Source: Candidatus Sabulitectum sp. (GTDB taxonomy: Bacteria; Fermentibacterota; Fermentibacteria; Fermentibacterales; JCC-6). From it: 6,698 nt of DNA. A program made the translations under genes and the position numbers. The notes under the pieces are model-generated. The model was not told the DNA's origin. It did not search any database and worked only from the letters and a program-made list of their open reading frames with translations. The stretch covers positions 1 to 6,698 of the forward strand of contig JAOZLN010000143.1 of assembly GCA_029934845.1 (NCBI GenBank), given 5' to 3'. Positions 1 through 5,997 of the stretch are shown here, one piece after another; within the stretch, counting starts at the first letter, position 1, and every line of letters starts with the position of its first letter.

Positions 1-468
1 CAGGATCTTACGAACGAGCTTACAACAATTGCAGAAATTGATTCAACACACGCTATTCTAATGCTGGCAGATACCACTGCGTTTGCTTTCGAAATGCTGG
101 AACCGCTTTCTGATGATTCATCCGCAATCAATCTAACCATACCCGAGGCGATTATCACTGACGTACAAGCCGATTCCACAGCTGCAGATTCCACTGCAGC
201 AGATTCTACAGCATCCGATTCGCTGGAAACCCCTGCTGATTCAACAGAACTTGTAACAGATCCAGACACTCTAAGTCTGATAAACCCTTCTGCTGATTCC
301 ATAACTATTATTCAGGATACTATTTCGGAAGAACTGCCGGATACACTCACAACAGCCCCGCATGAGGAGGGAATAGACATTCCTGCTGAAATTGAAGAAC
401 CAGTAACTGACCAGGTTCCGGAAACAGAGGAGGAAACGGTTGAGCCAGACACCCTCATTCAACCTTAG
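1..468 (+). CDS. C-terminal end of an unrecognised protein with an acidic, Asp/Ser/Thr/Glu-rich tail (5' end outside window)
   Basis: Frame 1 is open from the first base of the window to the TAA at 466-468, so the gene starts upstream and 155 residues are visible. An ATG at position 61 lies inside this frame but has no need to be the start. The visible part is strongly acidic and low in complexity: three tandem ADSTA pentapeptides (residues 57-71 of the fragment), then recurrent ADST, PDT and DTL words and a Glu-rich end. There is hardly any Lys or Arg, no membrane segment and no catalytic motif, so it is probably a disordered tail or linker of a larger, possibly secreted or envelope protein. 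That role is inference. The last 29 bases overlap the start of tgt, and the tgt ribosome binding site lies inside the Glu-rich codons, which suggests translational coupling. I do not recognise the family. Confidence 0.7.
   Translation, partial: QDLTNELTTIAEIDSTHAILMLADTTAFAFEMLEPLSDDSSAINLTIPEAIITDVQADSTAADSTAADSTASDSLETPADSTELVTDPDTLSLINPSADSITIIQDTISEELPDTLTTAPHEEGIDIPAEIEEPVTDQVPETEEETVEPDTLIQP
169..213 (+). repeat. Tandem 15-base coding repeat (ADSTA x3)
   Basis: Three in-frame 15-base units each encode Ala-Asp-Ser-Thr-Ala; a degenerate fourth unit (SDS) follows. The copies differ mainly at third codon positions (for example GATTCCACA, GATTCCACT, GATTCTACA), so the peptide is conserved better than the DNA. 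Further ADST words occur downstream at irregular spacing. Confidence 0.85.
426..433 (+). promoter_or_regulatory. Strong Shine-Dalgarno deciding the TTG start of tgt
   Basis: AGAGGAGG lies 6 bases before the TTG at 440, inside the coding sequence of the upstream gene. The optimal match and spacing support TTG 440 as the start although no ATG is available nearby. Confidence 0.8.
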
Positions 469-1558
469 GGGAAAAAGCGGAAAGGCAAGACGAGGTACCC
501 TGCACCTTGCCCATGGCCCGGTGGAAACACCTGCTTTCATGCCTGTTGGTACCCAGGCCACAGTTAAAACCGTAAGAAACTCTGATCTGGAGGCAGATGG
601 TTTCAGTATTATTCTTGGAAATACATACCATCTGTACCTGAGACCTGGCCTTGAAGTAATTGAAAATGCCGGTGGACTGCATTCATTCATGAACTGGAAA
701 GACAACATTCTTACCGACAGCGGGGGGTTCCAGCTGTTCAGCCTCTCCTCTTTGCGCAAGGTAACAGAAGAAGGGTACAATTTCCAGTCTCACATTGACG
801 GCAGTAAACATATTCTCACCCCGGAAAAGGTGATCAGAGCACAGACAATTTTCGGCAGCGATGTTATGATGATCCTTGATGAATGCCTGGAGCAGCCAAG
901 CGAAGAGGCCAGAACAGAAGAATCTGTAGAGCTGACTCTCAGGTGGGCTGAAAGAGCCCGTAAGGTTCATCCCGGAAACGGACAGGCAATGTTCGGTATC
1001 GTTCAAGGCGGAGGCTTTCCAAAGCTCAGAAAACACTGTGCCGACCGCCTTGTCGGGATGGACTTTGACGGGTATGCCATTGGAGGGGTTGCAGTCGGAG
1101 AAGAGAGACCCATGATGGAACTTGCAGTAAAAAGCTGTATTGATCGCCTTCCCGAAAGCAAACCCAGATATCTGATGGGAGTGGGTAAACCCAAAGATCT
1201 CATAGATTTTGTTGGGATGGGTGTGGACATGTTTGACTGTGTTGTACCCACCAGAAATGCCAGAGGAGCTTGCTTTTTTATCCCTGACGGCAAACTCAAC
1301 ATAAGGAACGCAAAACACAGGAATGATTTTAATCCGATACAGGAAGACTGCGACTGCTATGTCTGTCGGAATCATACCCGAGCCTATTTGCACCATCTTT
1401 TCAAAGCAAAAGAGTGGCTTGCCCCAATTTACGCCACACTGCACAATCTAAGATACTTTGCAAAACTTATGGAACAATTAAGAGAAGCCGTTGAAGAGGA
1501 TCGCTATGAATCAACCTCCAGAGATCTTCTTAAAAGAATGGGATTCTTTGGAAACTAA
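440..1558 (+). CDS. tgt: Queuine/preQ1 tRNA-guanine transglycosylase
   Basis: Exchanges guanine at wobble position 34 of GU(N)-anticodon tRNAs for preQ1, the committed tRNA step of queuosine synthesis; acts in the cytoplasm. The 372 residues match the usual bacterial length (about 375). Visible hallmarks are DSGGFQ with Asp93 (substrate-binding/acid-base Asp), Asp147 in MILDEC (base recognition), the VQGG loop at 188-191, IGGVAVGEE at 214-222, and GVDMFDCVVPTRNARG at 261-276 carrying the presumed nucleophile Asp266. The zinc site is Cys304, Cys306, Cys309 and His335, with the 26-residue Cys-to-His spacing known from the family. The start is TTG, justified by the AGAGGAGG just upstream and by the conserved N-terminal FNLRGKSGKARRGTL. 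It overlaps the upstream acidic gene by 29 bases and the downstream methyltransferase by about 53 bases, so the three are probably co-translated. No other queuosine gene is visible. Confidence 0.97.
   Translation: MSQTPSFNLRGKSGKARRGTLHLAHGPVETPAFMPVGTQATVKTVRNSDLEADGFSIILGNTYHLYLRPGLEVIENAGGLHSFMNWKDNILTDSGGFQLFSLSSLRKVTEEGYNFQSHIDGSKHILTPEKVIRAQTIFGSDVMMILDECLEQPSEEARTEESVELTLRWAERARKVHPGNGQAMFGIVQGGGFPKLRKHCADRLVGMDFDGYAIGGVAVGEERPMMELAVKSCIDRLPESKPRYLMGVGKPKDLIDFVGMGVDMFDCVVPTRNARGACFFIPDGKLNIRNAKHRNDFNPIQEDCDCYVCRNHTRAYLHHLFKAKEWLAPIYATLHNLRYFAKLMEQLREAVEEDRYESTSRDLLKRMGFFGN
1495..1500 (+). promoter_or_regulatory. Shine-Dalgarno for the RlmD-type methyltransferase
   Basis: AGAGGA ends 5 bases before the ATG at 1506 and lies within tgt codons. 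It favours ATG 1506 over the in-frame TTG at 1491, which overlaps this site. A second in-frame TTG at 1548 has only a weak GGGA-like site before it. Confidence 0.6.
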
Positions 1559-2777
1559 AGACAAAATACTTATAGAAAGCCTGGGCAACCGGGTAGGTGG
1601 TATAGCAAGACCGTCTGACTCACCTGCAATTTTTATCAGGGGTGCTCTTCCCGGTGAACAGGTAACAATCAATAATGCCAGGACGAAGAAAAACTACATT
1701 GAGGCAGATCTTGTTTCCGTTGAGAAACCGTCGGAACACCGGGTAAAACCCTTCTGCAGCCACTACGGTGTATGCGGTGGATGTTCCATGCAGCATCTAA
1801 GCTACCAGGAACAACTGGTCTGGAAAAAAAGATGGATTGAAAAGGCACTGCGCGGTCTGTCCGTACCTGAGGTCGATCCTGTAGTTCCTTCCCCGGTAAC
1901 CACAGGTTACAGAAACAGAGTTACGTTTGATGTGAGGCAGAACAAGCTCACTCTGCATGCTTTTAAAGGAGATCCAGTTCCAGTTGACTGGTGTCCGCTG
2001 ATGAATGACTTGTCAAAACAGGCTCTCCGGAAATTTCTTTCAACTGATGTTCCCTACGGAATCACACGGGTATCAGTCAGAGGCGGAACAAACACAGAAA
2101 GCTCCATCATTGAACTTACTGGAGACTATCAGGACAAAGCCCCTGCTGACTGGCCTTCCACAGTTATCAGAAAAAAACGATCATGGTTTCCTCTCAGACC
2201 AGGTAACATGTTTGAGAAACTGGGAGAATTCATCTATCAAGTTCCACATGGCGGCTTCTTTCAGGTTAACACCAGGGCAGCAGAAGCACTTGTAAACCTT
2301 GTTTTGAATCACATTCCAGATAAGAATCCAACCGTTCTTGATCTCTATGGCGGTGTTGGTGCTTTTGGAATTCCGCTGGCCGCAAGGGGGTCCGAGGTAA
2401 CAACTGTGGAAATGAATCAGGAAGCTTCAACCGGCTTCCACATAGCAGCAGAGTTGAACAGCATCCCTGCAGGCAGAATTCATGTTGTAAACTCGAAAGA
2501 CACATCCTTCCTGACCAGAGCTCTGAAAAGGAAGAAGGAATTTGAAACAATCGTCACCGACCCTCCAAGAGCCGGAATGGGAGTAAAAATAACAAGACAA
2601 CTGACACAGCTGAATCCCACAAGAATTATTTATGTAAGCTGTAACCCGTTTTCCGCAGCAAGAGACATTGCAGTTCTTTCTGAGGAGCACTATAAGATCC
2701 AGCAAATTACTCCGGTAGATATGTTCCCCCATACTGACCATATTGAAACAGTATTTCTTCTTGAAAGAGGTAAATAA
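1506..2777 (+). CDS. rlmD: 23S rRNA (uracil-5-)-methyltransferase, RlmD/RumA type, Fe-S containing
   Basis: SAM-dependent methylation of a uracil C5, in RlmD of 23S rRNA U1939; RlmC or RlmCD specificity cannot be excluded from sequence. From ATG 1506 the protein has 423 residues, close to the family norm. An N-terminal TRAM domain (about residues 20-75) is followed by four cysteines expected to hold a [4Fe-4S] cluster: Cys84, Cys90 and Cys93 in FCSHYGVCGGC, and Cys163 in VDWCPL. TrmA lacks these, which separates this protein from the tRNA enzyme. The C-terminal Rossmann methyltransferase domain shows GGFFQVN (about 249-255), the SAM loop LDLYGGVGAF (278-287), TDPPRAG (351-357), the nucleophile Cys379 in YVSCNP, and Glu414 in the HTDHIET motif as the likely catalytic base. 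It starts inside tgt and ends one base before the next gene, so it sits mid-operon. Confidence 0.93.
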   Translation: MNQPPEIFLKEWDSLETKDKILIESLGNRVGGIARPSDSPAIFIRGALPGEQVTINNARTKKNYIEADLVSVEKPSEHRVKPFCSHYGVCGGCSMQHLSYQEQLVWKKRWIEKALRGLSVPEVDPVVPSPVTTGYRNRVTFDVRQNKLTLHAFKGDPVPVDWCPLMNDLSKQALRKFLSTDVPYGITRVSVRGGTNTESSIIELTGDYQDKAPADWPSTVIRKKRSWFPLRPGNMFEKLGEFIYQVPHGGFFQVNTRAAEALVNLVLNHIPDKNPTVLDLYGGVGAFGIPLAARGSEVTTVEMNQEASTGFHIAAELNSIPAGRIHVVNSKDTSFLTRALKRKKEFETIVTDPPRAGMGVKITRQLTQLNPTRIIYVSCNPFSAARDIAVLSEEHYKIQQITPVDMFPHTDHIETVFLLERGK

Positions 2778-4172
2778 ATGAAAGCGGCATCTATCATTCT
2801 TGTGGCTGCATCCCTGGCAACTGCTTCTTTGCCGCTTGAAAACCCTTTGAACCTGTGGCTGTACCATTCTGAAGCAACAGGCAGCCTTCTTACAGGAGAG
2901 TTTCCGGATCAACATACAGTATCAGTGGAGCCCGGTTCCCGGTCCATATGGCTCTGGCGTCTTATCCAGGACCGCTCAGATGTTCCAGCAACAGGCAACG
3001 GAGTTTTCGGCTGGCAAAGTGCTGTGGCTGGCCAGGCAGGCAGCAGCAACTCTGAATTCAACTCAAGCGGTGGAGTGGCATTTGAAGTGTTCGCCCAGCC
3101 TCTTAGCTGGTTCAGTATAAGCCAGAGAACCTCTTTCTGGACAGGCAGCAACGGCACCCCACCAGATGGATTCTCTCCGTTCCACTACGGCCTTGAACAC
3201 GGCAGACACCTCTATGTAGACTGGGGCTTCGTTCAGGCTGAAACAGGGCCGCTTCAAGCAGCAATGGGAAGAATCCCAGTTCGATGGGGACCTGGCAGAT
3301 TCACACAGTTGATGGTCTCTGGCCAGGCTCCTGCGATGGATATGATAAAGATCGATCTGGACCTTGGTGACAAAGTACACTTCACCGGTTTTACAAGCAC
3401 AATTAACTCCGATTCTTCAACCTGGCTTTCAGCCCACAGGCTGGACATCAAACCCTATGATAAACTTCGGATAGGTCTTTCAGAATCCATTCTGTATACT
3501 GCAGACGGCATTGATCTGGCATATGCAAACCTCTTCATTCCCTGGTACCCCGTACAGTGGAATGAAAGGGTGGACGACAACGCATTCATGTGCGTTGATG
3601 CCACCTGGCAGCCTGTACGGGGAATAGCAATCTACGGGGAATTCCTCATAGATGACATACAATACGAGAACATTCACGATGTACCCAACAAACTTGGCTA
3701 CACATTCGGTACCAACTTTTTCTCCCCTGAGCTGGGGCTTGGGGCTGTTGCGGAATACACTGCAGTACAACGGTATGTATACAGCCAGAGAAAGATCAAT
3801 AATTTCTATATGCACGACAGCAGAATAATCGGTTCACAGCTTGGGCCGGACGCAGACAGAATTACCGGCTCTCTGTCTTATGCAGGCTTCCACGGAATTA
3901 CTGCCCAGCTGAAAGGCAGCTACACCAGACACGGTGAAGGCAATGTGTACGAGGGCTGGCCTGATTCTGTTCAGGCAGGAGGAGCTTTCCCCTCTGGAAT
4001 AGTAGAGAACACAACAGAATTGTCTCTTGATCTTGGCTGGTATCCCGAAAACTGGCTTGAAGTCCGCTCGGGTGGAGGGGTCTCTTTTACCGGTAACACC
4101 GACAATCAGCCCGATGTAGAATCTGATGACTCGTGGGTTTCCGTTGAATTGATAATACGTAAAGAGAACTGA
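2778..4172 (+). CDS. Capsule assembly Wzi-like outer-membrane beta-barrel protein
   Basis: Predicted outer-membrane protein related to the capsule-assembly Wzi family, whose E. coli member is a lectin-like barrel that anchors capsular polysaccharide. Residues 1 to about 17 form a short signal peptide (Lys2, hydrophobic core, ATAS before the likely cleavage). The rest is rich in alternating aromatic/polar strands as in barrels, without hydrophobic helices. The most telling segment is GRIPVRWGPGRFTQLMVSG at 164-182 followed by APAMDM, very like the family's GR-RWGPG-SG-AP block; a second family-like block is HDSRIIGSQLGPDADRI at 346-362. The last strand ends IIRKEN rather than the common terminal aromatic residue. 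ATG 2778 follows the upstream stop directly and has AAAGAGG 7 bases before it. No capsule synthesis or export genes are in view, so a role in capsule as opposed to other surface glycans is inference. Confidence 0.8.
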   Translation: MKAASIILVAASLATASLPLENPLNLWLYHSEATGSLLTGEFPDQHTVSVEPGSRSIWLWRLIQDRSDVPATGNGVFGWQSAVAGQAGSSNSEFNSSGGVAFEVFAQPLSWFSISQRTSFWTGSNGTPPDGFSPFHYGLEHGRHLYVDWGFVQAETGPLQAAMGRIPVRWGPGRFTQLMVSGQAPAMDMIKIDLDLGDKVHFTGFTSTINSDSSTWLSAHRLDIKPYDKLRIGLSESILYTADGIDLAYANLFIPWYPVQWNERVDDNAFMCVDATWQPVRGIAIYGEFLIDDIQYENIHDVPNKLGYTFGTNFFSPELGLGAVAEYTAVQRYVYSQRKINNFYMHDSRIIGSQLGPDADRITGSLSYAGFHGITAQLKGSYTRHGEGNVYEGWPDSVQAGGAFPSGIVENTTELSLDLGWYPENWLEVRSGGGVSFTGNTDNQPDVESDDSWVSVELIIRKEN

Positions 4173-4203
4173 GCAAATAGCAGAGAGATGTCATGGGAGA
4201 TGA

Positions 4204-4938
4204 ATGAGAACACTGTCATATCTTGAATGCATCCCGCTGATTGAAGCGCTCCAGGAAAGAGTATGCTCCACGGGGATAACCCGGGCATTGATTCAATTCA
4301 GCAGATCTGGTTCTGATCCTGTTAACCAGAGTGCAAATTCAATTTTCCAATGGCTGACAAAGGGAATGGATATGCAGACATCCTTTCTGAATGCTTCTCC
4401 AAAACTGCCAGACCCTGTGACCAGAATTCTGACCAGTAGTATCTTGAACGGCGTTCTCGATCATGCTCTTGGTGATACACTTCAGGAACTGCAGAGCCCG
4501 GAATCCTCCGAAGAGATATTCAAAAACCTTAATGCATTAGCCTTCCAATATGAGAGTATGTCAAACACAATAATCTGCAACGGGTGCTTTGAGCGGGATC
4601 TCAAGAAGCTGCTGGCCCGGGCAGAAACCGAAGAGGCCGTGGAAGTTCTGCTTGAACAGGAAGGGGAGTCTTTCCTTCATCAGAGATTCATTTCAGGCAA
4701 ACTGATCCATATCATCGAGCCTTCGCATTCCCTGTTTTACAAAACATTTCTGGGAAGGCTTAAGTCTGCGTGCAAAAATGACGGTGATTTGAAACTGTCA
4801 GCGCAGATATTCCAGGTCAGTAGTGAAAAGCCATCTTCCTTTGATCTGACCAGGAACGGGAAAACCATTTTGAGGGTCGTATTCAAGGAAGAGGATAATA
4901 GCTCCGTCCTTCAATGTGTGTACAAACACCATATTTGA
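4204..4938 (+). CDS. Uncharacterised protein; GspF-like and GspE N-terminal-like segments without ATPase core
   Basis: 244 residues, no signal peptide, no clear membrane helix, so probably cytoplasmic. Residues about 12-95 follow the helical pattern of the GspF/PilC cytoplasmic domain: a G-x-x-x-AL start, an ILxxG-type turn seen here as WLTKGMDMQTSFLNASPKLP, then a short helix and VLDHALGDTLQEL. Residues about 140-228 resemble by eye the N-terminal subdomain of GspE/PilB ATPases: AVEVLLEQEG where those have ASDIHIEP, then RFISGKLIHIIEP, FLGRLKSACKND and a final GKTILRVVF strand, with nearly equal spacing. No Walker A or B motif exists. A CxxC pair (Cys125, Cys128) lies between the halves. The only in-frame start is ATG 4204, preceded at once by a stop, with GGGAGA 3 bases upstream. 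It is 31 bases after the Wzi-like gene and probably the operon's last gene. The coding call is solid; the domain reading is a hypothesis. Confidence 0.75.
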   Translation: MRTLSYLECIPLIEALQERVCSTGITRALIQFSRSGSDPVNQSANSIFQWLTKGMDMQTSFLNASPKLPDPVTRILTSSILNGVLDHALGDTLQELQSPESSEEIFKNLNALAFQYESMSNTIICNGCFERDLKKLLARAETEEAVEVLLEQEGESFLHQRFISGKLIHIIEPSHSLFYKTFLGRLKSACKNDGDLKLSAQIFQVSSEKPSSFDLTRNGKTILRVVFKEEDNSSVLQCVYKHHI

Positions 4939-4964
4939 ATTATTGCTTTCGTTCAGCCAACCCC

Positions 4965-4978
4965 CGAGGCAAGCCTCG
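4965..4978 (+). other. Small GC hairpin after the + strand operon (possible terminator or dispersed repeat)
   Basis: CGAGGCAAGCCTCG is an inverted repeat that can fold as a 5-6 bp stem, 26 bases after the last + strand stop codon. No T-tract follows, so it is not a standard intrinsic terminator. Its position fits a transcript-end or repeat-type palindrome. Confidence 0.35.
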
Positions 4979-5038
4979 CTACAGGCTACACTAAGAACAA
5001 TTTGAGAAATTGAATCTTTTTCTGAAAAAAGTAGAGTA

Positions 5039-5082
5039 GATGCGTGTATATACCACGCATATGCGTAGTATATACACGCATC
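5039..5082. promoter_or_regulatory. 44-bp near-perfect palindrome, likely operator
   Basis: The two 22-base halves are reverse complements except for one pair (C5054/A5067). The outer arms GATGCGTGTATATAC (5039-5053) and GTATATACACGCATC (5068-5082) are perfect, and the centre ACGCATATGCGT (5055-5066) is itself a perfect 12-bp palindrome. Put another way, ATGCGT/ACGCAT half-sites sit at 5040, 5055, 5061 and 5076, forming two adjacent 21-bp units each with a GTATATAC core. It ends 6 bases before the probable GTG start of the winged-helix gene. Placement and symmetry suggest a binding site for that regulator or a homologue; this is inference. The TATATA cores might also contribute a -10 element. 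Confidence 0.7.
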
Positions 5083-5088
5083 ATAAAT

Positions 5089-5382
5089 GTGTTAATTGAA
5101 TTACTTTCGTCCAGATCATGCACGGAGATATTTACGATTTTATTCGGCTTGAATCCTCTGGAGTTGCACATAAGGGAGATAGCACGAAGATCAAAGTTAT
5201 CCGAGGCATCAATCCGACAGGAATTGAACAACCTTGCCGGGCTTGATCTTGTGAGAAGCAGGGTAGACAGCAACAGAGTCTACTACTGTGCTAACAAGAA
5301 CAATCCGATCTATAAATAAATCCACTCGATCGTGCTGAAAACTACAGGGCTGCTCATGGATCACATCACTATCGAACCATAA
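5089..5382 (+). pseudogene. Winged-helix transcriptional regulator, interrupted by an in-frame stop
   Basis: From GTG 5089 the frame reads MLIELLSSR and then LHIREIARRSKLSEASIRQE, a helix-turn-helix pattern, followed by LNNLAGLDLVRSR and the wing NRVYYCAN. This matches a well-known family of small winged-helix proteins (typical start MLxELLSSRVRAEIF, typical wing end NRxYYRANxxHPLY), many of which carry a C-terminal nucleotidyltransferase domain. A TAA at 5317-5319 falls after NNPIYK, where relatives usually have an acidic residue such as Glu or Asp. Beyond it the same frame continues IHSIVLKTTGLLMD, the expected next family segment, until a second stop at 5380. I therefore read it as a nonsense-mutated, 3'-truncated gene; the 76-residue product would still contain a whole DNA-binding domain. 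The frame is open further upstream to 5044 but that part runs through the palindrome and lacks family similarity. No Shine-Dalgarno precedes GTG 5089, so it may be leaderless or poorly expressed. Confidence 0.7.
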
Positions 5383-5442
5383 TGGCAATGCCGCTGATTC
5401 TCCGAGGGGAATCCGTAAAGAAAACTGAATTGATGGATTACT

Positions 5443-5712
5443 CTACGCCTGATGTGAAATCAGAGGAAATCGTTGAGGATTCTTAATAGTTTCAATTCCA
5501 AGATCAATATCCAGATCAGGCCAATAGTAATTTCCGGGAGTAGGCTCCAGTACATTAACTATCTCGTTGACAGATCCATCTTTAAACCAGGGGAAATCTT
5601 CATAGGAAATGAAATACTCGCGACCATACGTATATAGCCATATCCCATGACTGGAGATATTGACAACTTCAGTTTCCGAAGTGTTCACTCCAAGAGTTTG
5701 TGATCTGCTCAT
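5443..5712 (-). CDS. DUF2442 domain-containing protein
   Basis: 89 residues, recognised as DUF2442 by VNISSHGIWLYTYGREYFIS (residues 17-36), the FPWF motif (40-43), and YYWPDLDIDLGIETIKNP (62-79), the family's most conserved stretch. Molecular function is not established. I chose ATG 5712 because GAGGAG lies 4 bases upstream (plus-strand 5717-5722); an in-frame TTG at 5724 sits across that site and is less likely. The start lies 44 bases inside the end of the DUF4160 gene, so the two are translationally coupled and probably act together. DUF2442 and DUF4160 are known to occur side by side; a toxin-antitoxin-like role is a guess from size, overlap and mobility. It converges on the broken winged-helix gene. 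Confidence 0.88.
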   Translation of the reverse strand: MSRSQTLGVNTSETEVVNISSHGIWLYTYGREYFISYEDFPWFKDGSVNEIVNVLEPTPGNYYWPDLDIDLGIETIKNPQRFPLISHQA

Positions 5713-5908
5713 AATGCTCCTCAATTATCTTTTCAATAGCATGTATTTGTGATCGAGACAATTTGTAATTCTTTGCCAGCTCAATCTCTGGTGTTAGCCA
5801 GAACTTCACTTCACCGTCGGAACACCGTACATGAATATGCATTCTAGATTCCTCACGAGAAAAGAAAAAGAATCTGAATCCTCTCTCTCTGAATACCGTA
5901 GGACTCAT
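5669..5908 (-). CDS. DUF4160 domain-containing protein
   Basis: 79 residues, complete. It shows the DUF4160 pattern in full: MSPTVFRERGFRFFFFSREE at the N-terminus, RMHIHV (22-27), GEVKFWLTPEIELAKNYKLS (32-51) and the C-terminal WSEHF (73-77). The fold is small and mixed alpha/beta with no membrane segment, so it is cytoplasmic. Biochemical function is unknown to me. ATG 5908 begins at the conserved family start and has GGAGA about 5 bases upstream. It is the first gene of a two-gene unit with the overlapping DUF2442 gene. It lies 89 bases after the GNAT gene on the same strand, a gap long enough for its own promoter, though I could not pick a convincing -35/-10 pair. Confidence 0.9.
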   Translation of the reverse strand: MSPTVFRERGFRFFFFSREESRMHIHVRCSDGEVKFWLTPEIELAKNYKLSRSQIHAIEKIIEEHYEQITNSWSEHFGN

Positions 5909-5951
5909 AACATCTCCAAGTTTACATTCCTAAAGCAAATACATGATGCTT

Positions 5952-5996
5952 AACTCAACCATACCATTAAATTGAATAGCCTTTTGTTCTTGAGTT
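5952..5996 (-). other. Loose inverted repeat between GNAT and DUF4160 genes
   Basis: AACTCAA (5952-5958) and TTGAGTT (5990-5996) are perfect 7-base inverted arms with a 31-base AT-rich loop, directly after the GNAT stop in the minus direction. The long loop and missing T-tract make a terminator doubtful; a regulator site is equally possible, and chance cannot be ruled out. Confidence 0.2.
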
Positions 5997-5997
5997 G

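Noticed and set aside
683..1444. Long minus-strand open frame opposite tgt
   Set aside because: A shadow of tgt, whose catalytic and zinc-binding residues are all present on the plus strand; the antisense translation shows no family pattern.
5016..5031. CTTTTT/AAAAAG inverted repeat upstream of the palindrome
   Set aside because: Pure A/T stem with negligible stability, not preceded by a GC stem; probably chance in AT-rich DNA.
5002..5052. Possible promoter (TTGAGA or TGAAAA as -35, TATATA in the palindrome as -10)
   Set aside because: No pair has both a good -35 and proper spacing, so I could not support a specific promoter call.
5044..5088. Extension of the winged-helix frame upstream to GTG 5044
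   Set aside because: These codons run through the 44-bp palindrome and show no family similarity; relatives start at the MLxELLSSR segment, which corresponds to GTG 5089.
5396..5413. GATTCTCC/GGGGAATC inverted repeat in the convergent gap
   Set aside because: 8-base arms with one wobble and only two bases between them, and no T-tract on either strand; too weak to call a terminator.
5382..5486. 34-codon plus-strand frame starting ATG GCA ATG after the broken regulator
   Set aside because: No Shine-Dalgarno, no recognisable motif, no similarity to the missing nucleotidyltransferase part, and its end overlaps the DUF2442 gene on the other strand. Kept as a possible but unsupported remnant.
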